Of a DNA stretch of 64,000 nt, positions 56,882-64,000 are shown one piece after another. The notes under the pieces were generated by a model, which was given only the letters and a program-made list of their open reading frames with translations, had not been told where the DNA came from and did not search any database. The position numbers and the translations under genes are program-made. Location of the stretch: NCBI GenBank assembly GCA_029449235.1, contig JANATG010000002.1, forward strand, positions 3,720,001 to 3,784,000. The letters are read 5' to 3'. Position 1 is the stretch's first letter. Each line of letters begins with the position of its first letter. The DNA comes from Linnemannia schmuckeri (lineage: Eukaryota > Mortierellomycota > Mortierellomycetes > Mortierellales > Mortierellaceae).

Positions 56882-58446
56882 ATGACACCCTCACGCATGA
56901 AGGTCTTTACCTCCACCCTGTGCACCACTATGCACACGCCTGCATACGAGTTTCTCTCAGGAGCTAAAACTCACTACTATGGTAAAACATGCCTTTCACA
57001 CACTGCATCTCCGACACACACACTCTCTTTGCGCCGTTGAACAACCGTGAACGTGGGCAACCAAATGAACCAGAACTGAACTGACACATCTACTTTTACA
57101 TAACGTAACATATGCAGAGAGTCCAGACCGCCGTGATGTGATTCTTAAGTACCTCGAGTCCCAGAGTGATGCCTTTGAGATCACCGAGAGGACCGAGGAC
57201 TTTGGTGCAGGACCCATTGAGCGCGTGCACAAGCAAGACTTCATCGACTATCTCAAGACGGCCTATGAGGAATGGATTGAAGAAGGTGGTCACCCCAATG
57301 GCGTCTTGCCCGGCACCATCCCACACTACAAGATTGCCCGTCACGGCAAGCTTAAGGCATCAAACTGTTTGGCAAAGTCGGGAGAGTACTGCTTTGACCT
57401 GTCCGCTGTTATCACCAAAGGTATTTTGTGTCTCTCATTACTGTCCTTATTCGACCATTAGTGTGCGCATGTTGAAATGACCCTTTTTAGTTTTATACTA
57501 CGTCTATTTTTTCTCACGCGCAGTTGACAATTTTTCTTTCCTTATTTGAATTCCTCGCATACCAACATCAACAACAATAACAACAAAAAAGATACGTTCA
57601 AGGCAGCATGGAACGCCGCGCAGGTGACACTGACAGCGACAAAGGAATTGGTTCGCGCAGCAGACGAGTTTGAACAGAGTGTCGAAGCCGGTTGTGCAAC
57701 TCGCGAGAACCCTCCAGGACTCTACGCCCTGGTGCGCCCACCTGGCCATCACGCGCAGTCGGATATCTGTGGTGGATACTGCTACCTTAACAACCTTGCT
57801 ATCGCAGCGCAATGGCTTATTGACCAACCTGATCTCAAGTCCAAGGCTGATGGTGGTCCTAAGAGAATCGCTATCCTTGACATTGACTTTCATCAGTAAG
57901 TGAATGAGAGAATGATATGTTAGACAGTGGTTCAACGCAATTGAGGAAAACGAAGCCCTAAGCACTGGTGTCTATGGTTCTTCCGAAAAAAAAAATAGCG
58001 GCAACGGAACTCAGGAGATCTTTTACACGGTTGCCAACCCTCTTTACACATCCCTTCACTCTGTCGACGATTATCCATACTTTACCGGTTCAGAGCTCGA
58101 GAAGGGCGAGGGCGAAGGACTGGGCTTCAACATTAATATCCCACTGGTCCAGGCAACTACCAACGACGACTATGTTGAGAAACTCGACAAGTTGATCCAA
58201 GACCACGTCATCCCCTTCAAGCCAGACTACATCTTAGTCTCGCTCGGCGTCGATACCTACAAGGACGATCCCATCGCCGGGTTCTTGGTCACCTCTGAGG
58301 GATACCCTAGAATCGGTAACTCGATCCGCAAGATTGGTGTGCCCACGTTGTTTGTTCAGGAGGGTGGCTATTGTATCGAGAAGTTGGGTCTTAATGTCGG
58401 CGGGATCCTTTTGGGTTTCATGGGCAGAACTGGTACTCCACAATAA
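56882..58446 (+). CDS. HDAC-fold deacetylase, acetylpolyamine amidohydrolase-like
   Basis: Zinc-dependent arginase/deacetylase-fold enzyme. Exons 56882-56981, 57118-57420, 57592-57895, 57999-58446 give 384 residues (379 if ATG 56897 is used). Catalytic features: RPPGHHAQSD with H187 and H188, GGYCYLNN, LDIDFHHGNGTQ with zinc ligands D233 and H235, GVDTYKDDP with D321, and EGGYC with the transition-state Tyr360. ERTEDFGAGPIERVH, the SLGVDTYKDDPI segment and the end GLNVGGILLGFMG match bacterial acetylpolyamine amidohydrolases better than class I HDACs such as Rpd3. Likely role: removal of acetyl groups from acetylated polyamines; a protein substrate cannot be excluded. The last intron ends in an A run then TAG, an odd acceptor context. 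No targeting signal is clear. Confidence 0.88.
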
Positions 58447-58797
58447 GGCTTATCATTTGTTCTGGGTGGGGAAATAAGATACCAATAGATCGGTAGATCC
58501 TTTATAAAGATAGGTGATTTTTATGAATGGTACTTGTAAGAGTGTCGATTACTCTACGCATTCAGAGCTACTTGACGAAAACTCCTCTGATCCTGTGTAT
58601 GAAATTACGCTCCTATCCCGTAATGCCACTGAAGTCAGTTCCAGAATGACTTTTCTTGCCTTTGCCGCTTGGTTATTATTGTTGTTTGGTGAAAGAGGAT
58701 GTTTAATAAATTGTACAATGCATTTGATTTGGAAGAACAGATAGAAGATACGAGAGAGAGGAAGGGAAAACACAGCTATAAGAGGTAGGTGGATGAT
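58447..58797. other. Convergent 3' region of the amidohydrolase gene and NOP10
   Basis: 351 bp. One motif-free frame crosses it. No gene is assigned. Confidence 0.5.
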
Positions 58798-59129
58798 TTA
58801 GAGCTGCTTGGAGGGGAGCTGGGTCAACAAGAGACCGAAACGCTTCTTGAGGGTGACACGGTGACGGGAGTACTTGTCATCGGGCGAGAAGCGAGCGGGG
58901 TGAGCAGACTTTGTGACCTTGCCGGCGGGGGTGAGTTTCTGTATTTGTGTTTTGTTTTCGTTCAGATGTAAAGGAAGAGGAGGGTTAGTTTCATGGACGT
59001 AATAGGGGATCTACATTTTTGACGAAACACTAAATCCTGAAGTTGAAAATGGCGGACCAATGAAGAAGGTTGTACCTTGAGGGTGTAGATACGCTTGCCC
59101 TCGGGCGACATGGTGTACATAAGATGCAT
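58798..59129 (-). CDS. NOP10: H/ACA snoRNP protein NOP10
   Basis: Core protein of H/ACA RNPs for pseudouridylation of rRNA and for telomerase RNP. Exons 59129-59076 and 58938-58798 give 64 residues, the same as human NOP10. The start MHLMYTMSPEGKRIYTLK joins KLTPAGKVTKSAHPARFSPD; the diagnostic stretch SAHPARFSPDDKYSRHR is intact, and RVTLKKRFGLLLTQ follows. The ATG comes directly after CTATAG, so a 5' UTR intron probably ends at the start codon; a matching donor (CAAG|GTATGG) is at 59528. Head-to-head with BFR2. Confidence 0.95.
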
Positions 59130-59528
59130 CTATAGGATAACAAGCCAAAAGTCGGGTGGTTTTTGTTAGCCTTTCAGACAGATCGGAGGCTATCGGTTTT
59201 TGTTTGTTTGCTCCTCTAGATGGCCAGTGCTGGACAGGGGGTGCGCTGTGTTGCAGAAGTCGGTGCCAGCCAGCCGGCGATAGTCCTCTTGTTGTATCCC
59301 CAGTCGGTCAATTGAACGCTTTAGCTGGCCTGTGTTGTCGAATTTGTTGAGTTATGCTGCTTGTGTATCTGTGTGTTGACGGGTAGTGAGAACCCCTGCT
59401 TGCGATCCTAATACGATCCTGTTTTTCACGGAGGGCGCAGCTCGTCGATTGATTCTCCTGCGCAAGAAGCAGATAAAGCAAAGAATGCTCTATGGGTAGC
59501 TGATGTGGGTTGTCAAGGCAATCCATAC
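59130..59528 (-). other. Predicted 5' UTR intron of NOP10
   Basis: Donor GTATGG at 59528, acceptor CTATAG ending at 59130, immediately before the ATG; 399 bp. The upstream untranslated exon would lie around 59529-59600. Inferred from splice motifs alone. Confidence 0.5.
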
Positions 59529-59839
59529 CTTGAAGAGTAATGGAGTGAGGGTGAAGGCAGGGGTTGTGGTAAGGATGGGAAAGTGGAAAGAGTGTGTATG
59601 AATTAAAAGTTTTCTTTTTTCTGGTGTTTGTGGCTTAGCGTGGAGAAGTAAACATTTTTTTTTTTTTTTTTTTTTGTTCAGAGTGCAGTCTGCAGTTTGA
59701 CCGTTTGTTGTTCCGTGTTGTACGCCCCAAGAGAGTGAACCTTCATTACCCCTTCCACAAAAGCCAGCTTGCATCACTTCTCATTTCATTCCTTCTCTCC
59801 CCCTCTCCATTACCACAGGACACACACATACTTTGCACA
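59529..59839. promoter_or_regulatory. Shared promoter region of NOP10 and BFR2
   Basis: About 310 bp between the predicted NOP10 leader exon and the BFR2 start. Contains 21 T at 59655-59675 and a CT/CA-rich leader (59775-59838). Confidence 0.45.
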
Positions 59840-62222
59840 ATGGGTATGCTTCACCTTCTCTTCTACTGGTTGCAAGAACTGCTACGGCAAACGACAAAGT
59901 GAGCAATAGGACTACGCAACTTACATACACTTTTTACTTTCGTTCCTGTTTGATAATAGTCAAGACAAAGAAATCTCTTGCCGAGCAGCTCGCGGACCTG
60001 TCCACAACCACACCCAAGGGTAATTGACGCTGGGCGCTACTTGCAGGGCCATTGAAAAAGTCAAGCTCTCAACGTCAAGGTATTTCGATCCGATCCCAAA
60101 CCTATGACTTAACCTTGTTGTCCTGGATCTTATAACATTCGAATATAGATTACGATCCCGAGGATATGGGTGGCGATTCCCTCCAGAGCAAGCACAATGC
60201 CGATAGTGATATGGGAAGCGATGATGATGGTGACAACGAGAATGCTGGCCGCGAGCACTATGTCAACGTCGGGTAAGGCTTTGTCGACTCCAGGATCAGT
60301 ATACAGCCAAAGTCTTTACTGCAATATTTCTGATGCTAATACTTAACCGCATTCATGATATAACAACCAAATAGAAAGAGTCAGCTGAGAAGCAAGCAGT
60401 TCCTCATGGACGATCCAAAGTATAAGGGAAAGAAGAGCAGCAGGAAAGCCGCCCTTGGATTCGACAGCGACGAGGATGAGAGCGAAGACGAGGAGATGGA
60501 GTTTGATGAGGACGAGGAAGCAAAGGACGAAGAGGATCAGGATGAAGAGATGGTTTCTGATGATGACGATCTCGATGATGGCGAGGATCTTATGAGCCGC
60601 TTTGACCGTGACGGAAGCGACAACGAGAACGAGAACGATGGTGATGAGGAGCAAGACGAGGATGACGAGGAAAACAGCCAGGACGAGGATGATGATGAGG
60701 ATGATAGCGATGATGGCGAGGACGAAGAGGATGGCTATGGCGATCTTACCGCGTCTGGAATTACAGAGACCTCCAAGGAGATGCAAGAGGAGCTTCAAAA
60801 GATTCAGCAGGAAGAGTCCGAGTTGCTTAAGAGCATGACCAAGAGTGTCACCGACGATGTCGAGAAGGGAATCCACGTCAAGGCACAAATGGTAAGGCGA
60901 AGCTGATCGAGACTTGGGAAAATATCAATTGAGAAAACGACAGTTTAAACTGCAAGCACTAACGCGTGCCAACCATATTTTATGAACTTTCACTGCAAAA
61001 ATAGACGCTTTGGGAGACTTTGCTGGATACTCGCATTCGCCTTCAAAAGTCCGTCTCCTTGATCAACACTTTCCCTCAACCATCGACCTATGACGAGTTC
61101 TTGACTAACGATTCGGCCGAACCCATGGAGGAGGCAAAGCACAACTTGCGCTCGTTTATTGACACATTGATCACCGTCCGCACAGATTTGCTCCGCAACA
61201 TTCCCGACGTCAAGGTGCCAAAGTCCAACAAGCGCCACATGAGCGACCTTGAGGATGAGGAGACACGGAATCTGGATGATGATGCTTGGCAGACAAAGGC
61301 ATGGAAGGACATTGAGGGCCTGGATGAGGGCTGGAGATCGTACCGCAACAACACCCTCGAGAAGTGGAGCAACAGGGTCCAAATTGCCAGTGGCATCCCT
61401 CTCAATAAGAAGTTCAAGGCTATGAACCAGGTACGCATCTTTGCTGTTATTTTTATGGACATGAGTGCTAATGTGGCGTCTGTATTCATTGTTACTAGAT
61501 GTTAACTTTTGGATGGTTCATTGGTATGCAATAGGGTATTATGACTCAAATTTCGCAGACGATGGCTGACAAGGAGCGCTTGTTGAAGAGAACTCAGTTG
61601 AAGCGTTCGGAATATCATATTTTGGGAACAGCACCCGAGATCAAGGAGGAGGATGAAAACGACAAAACAGAGAAGACACCCGAGGTCAGCAAGCTGGACT
61701 CACACCTGTCGAATCACGACGAGGAGATCTTTGACGACGGCGATTTCTACCAGCAGTTGTTGAGGGAGCTGATCGAGTCTCGCATGGTCGACAATGATGA
61801 TCCTACAGCCATGGGTATGCGCTGGGCTGCTCTTCGCCAGACCAAGCAGACCAAGAAGCAGGTGGATACTAAGGGAAGCAAGGGTCGTCGTCTCAGGTAA
61901 CATGCTTTGTCTTAGTGTGCTCACATAGTTTTCTTTGTGTTCAGAAGCTGTGGTCTGTAGATCGCTTTGTTCTTTATTACTTACACGTCCTTGTACTTGA
62001 TTTCCCAATATTAATAGATACCATGTCCACGAGAAACTTCAGAGCTTTATGGCACCTATTCCTGCGGGCACCTGGCATGAGGAAATGATCGAAGAGTTGT
62101 TCTCGTCCTTGCTCGGCCGGAAAGGAGGCAACTTGGATGATGACGAGGAGGACGAGAACGAGACCAAGGAGGATGAGGAGCAAGAAGATATTCCTGACGA
62201 TGGTCTCCGTATCTTTGGTTAA
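59840..62222 (+). CDS. BFR2: Ribosome biogenesis protein BFR2/AATF (Che-1)
   Basis: Nucleolar factor of early 90S pre-ribosome and small-subunit processing. Exons 59840-59843 (ATGG only), 59960-60019, 60149-60272, 60375-60891, 61005-61430, 61535-61896, 62018-62222 give 565 residues with consistent phases. The start MVKTKKSLAEQLADLS is typical once the 4 nt exon is joined. A very acidic central region (EDEEMEFDEDEEAKDEEDQD and similar) is followed by the AATF domain (TLWETLLDTRIRLQKSV, LEKWSNRVQIASG) and the C-terminal domain (RLRYHVHEKLQSFMAPIPAG, ELFSSLLG). Ends in a second acidic tail and DDGLRIFG. The NOP10 partner across the promoter also works in ribosome biogenesis. Confidence 0.95.
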
Positions 62223-62640
62223 AGCACATTCCTTTACACACATTTATTCCCTTTTTGCACTTTTTCTTTTCTTCTGTTCACTCCCATCCACATCCACCAT
62301 TGCATATTACCCCCCACTTTCCATTTCACCATTTTTTTTCATTCGTCCAGGAAATCAAATAATTAAAAAAAAGATCCGGTTTGCGTTTGCATAGAGCACT
62401 TTTGTGATTCTGAGTTTCGATGGAGTTGTTTTGATTTTTTTTTTTTTTTTTTTTTTTCGCTGTTTTTTAATGTGTGGAAATAGAGGCTTGGGTAGAAAAA
62501 TAACAAATGCTAAAGGAGGAAAGCAAAGAAAAAAAAACCAAAGGAAAGGTGAAGTTTTGCTTGAGCAAAGTGATCATGTTGCGAGATAGGTTTGCTCCTT
62601 GTTATAGTGTGTCGATAAAGCGTGCGTCAGCCCTATTGCT
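62223..62640. other. Convergent 3' region of BFR2 and histone H3
   Basis: 418 bp with 23 T at 62435-62457. No gene. I see no histone stem-loop, consistent with polyadenylated fungal histone mRNAs. Confidence 0.55.
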
Positions 62641-63051
62641 TTAGGTGCGCTCACCACGGAGACGACGAGCGAGGTGAATATCTTTGGGCTGGATAGTAAC
62701 ACGCTTGGCGTGGATGGCAGCCAAGTTCGTATCCTCAAACAACGAGACCAAGTAAGCCTCAGAGGCCTCCTGGAGAGCACCAATAGCGCTCGACTGGAAA
62801 CGAAGATCCGTCTTGAAATCCTGAGCAATCTCACGGACAAGACGCTGGAAGGGGAGCTTACGGATCAGGAGCTCAGTCGACTTCTGGTAACGACGGATCT
62901 CACGGAGAGCGACGGTTCCGGGGCGGTAACGGTGAGGCTTCTTGACACCACCGGTGGCGGGGGCCGACTTGCGGGCGGCCTTGGTGGCGAGCTGCTTGCG
63001 GGGAGCTTTGCCTCCGGTCGACTTGCGGGCGGTCTGCTTGGTACGAGCCAT
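62641..63051 (-). CDS. H3: Canonical histone H3
   Basis: Core nucleosome histone. Intronless, 136 codons plus stop. Begins MARTKQTARKSTGGKAPRKQ with all usual modifiable lysines (K4, K9, K14, K18, K23, K27, K36). The core has RFQSSAIGALQEASEAYLVS and LAAIHAKRVTIQPKDIHLAR, ending RLRGERT, which is the yeast-like fungal form (Ala where animals have Cys110). It lies alone, without a neighbouring H4 in the window. It provides an internal contrast to CenH3 at 9176-9922. Confidence 0.98.
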   Translation of the reverse strand: MARTKQTARKSTGGKAPRKQLATKAARKSAPATGGVKKPHRYRPGTVALREIRRYQKSTELLIRKLPFQRLVREIAQDFKTDLRFQSSAIGALQEASEAYLVSLFEDTNLAAIHAKRVTIQPKDIHLARRLRGERT

Positions 63052-63296
63052 TTTTTTTTTGTGTGTGTTGTTGGCGGTGGTGGGATGAAAGGGAGAGGTG
63101 GGATGAGAGGAAAAGAGAGATGGATGAAGAGGGAAGGAAAAGGGGAAGCCAAACAAATACAAGCGCGTCGCGATGGCTTCACTTTTGAAAAAATCCAAAC
63201 AAACAAAACGCAGTCCGCACACTCAAAACGCGTCCTGTGCAAATGAAATCACTGTCACATATCCATTATTTTTTTATTACGCCTAAAGATTTACAT

Positions 63297-64000
63297 TCAT
63301 ACAGACTGGGTTGTACTCTGAGAGAGAGGGAGGATCATTCGGCAACCTTGGCCGATAATCTCCCATTTGGCAGGGAGCACACCAGCGACCTCACCATCAG
63401 CTTCGACATAGATTTTGTCCTTGGCATTGACAGGTGAGATCGATACCTTGGTGTTGCGCTGAGTAAAGGCTTGATGCGCAGGCAGGTTCATCAAGTTGCC
63501 AGACTTCAACGCAGGCGAAGCCTTGAAAAAGGCGTCCGTCAACGTCAAGTCATGCAAGCACACAACATCAAACTATGCATGATAATAAGAAGGAATACAC
63601 CACTAGTCAGTAAATGATAAAAAAGGATGAGAACGCGTCCTGGGCATACAAAGTACATAGAGTAGATCCACTTCGTACCTGTCCGTCAGAAATCTGTGCC
63701 TTGGGGGCAATGTGCATGTTACCTCCAAGATAACGTCCATTGGCAACAGCCATGATATACAGGCCCATCTCCTTTTCCTTTCCATCTTCAGCGCCAGCAG
63801 ATCCTCCCGTGAGCGTGTATTTGACTGGTGGGGGTCTATAGACCAGTCCAGTGAGGTATGTATACAGCCAGTAAACCAAACCACCCGAGATGTACTTGGC
63901 AATAGATGATGACTCGACTCTCTTGATAATCGATCCACTATCAAGTGTTTGTCCATGAATACAATACAAGATTGCGTTAGTCGGTCTAGTTCAATGACTC
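63297..64000 (-). CDS. Diacylglycerol/sphingoid lipid kinase family protein, 3' part
   Basis: C-terminal part of a DAGK-catalytic-domain lipid kinase; the 5' part lies beyond the window. The last exon is 63572-63297; the preceding exon ends at 63679 with donor GTACGA and probably begins at 63937 after a GATAG acceptor. The junction makes ISDGQFDVVCLHD, matching the family motif (I)SDGxFD. VANGRYLGGNMHIAPKA upstream is the typical block, and KIYVEADGEVAG near the end fits the conserved D-GE segment. Diacylglycerol, sphingosine and ceramide kinases share this fold, so the substrate is undetermined. Confidence 0.85.

Overview
This is a eukaryotic, fungal window. Nearly all genes are interrupted by short GT-AG introns (about 100-500 bp), often with CTAAC-like branch sites. 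The gene set is fungal: ERG3 sterol C5-desaturase, a CDC11-type septin, cytosolic MTD1, yeast-type histone H3 and the small fungal complex I 9.5 kDa subunit. Dense introns, CT-rich 5' leaders and long poly(dA:dT) runs outside exons suggest an early-diverging filamentous fungus, most likely a Mortierella-like member of Mortierellomycota. The lineage is an inference; no rRNA or other marker is present. Gene models were built by hand from frame-consistent splice sites and remembered family motifs; nothing was searched.

Layout, left to right: ERG3 (+); FIGNL1 AAA ATPase (-); Rieske protein (-); centromeric histone CenH3 (-) head-to-head with NAP1 (+); an SR splicing factor with a zinc knuckle (-) head-to-head with ARPC4 (+); a broken secreted carboxylesterase (-); an unknown single-pass membrane protein ending in a strictly periodic cysteine module (-); MTD1 (-) head-to-head with an HP1-like chromodomain protein (+); BRE1 (+); a large TCP11/SOK1-family protein (-); a CDC11 septin (+); a TATDN3-type hydrolase (-) head-to-head with coatomer beta' (+); an ADF-H plus PH domain actin-type protein (+); a gene-poor 3.7 kb stretch; a 67-residue complex I subunit (-) head-to-head with SNF12/SMARCD (+); VPS71/ZNHIT1 (-) head-to-head with an acetylpolyamine amidohydrolase-like enzyme (+); NOP10 (-) head-to-head with BFR2/AATF (+); histone H3 (-); and the 3' part of a lipid kinase (-) cut by the window end.

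Strands alternate almost regularly, so most genes are in head-to-head pairs with short shared promoters (seven pairs with 270-710 bp between start codons) and in tail-to-tail pairs. Several pairs are functionally related: CenH3 with NAP1, and NOP10 with BFR2. Chromatin genes are numerous: CenH3, NAP1, HP1-like, BRE1, SNF12, VPS71, H3 and one HDAC-fold enzyme.

The most notable items are the intact CenH3 with an extended loop 1 (CENP-A is reported lost in the related Mucorales), the membrane protein with four CX3C pairs at an exact 11-residue period, the ADF-H/PH fusion, the TCP11 gene that may contain an internal promoter, and the pseudogenised esterase.
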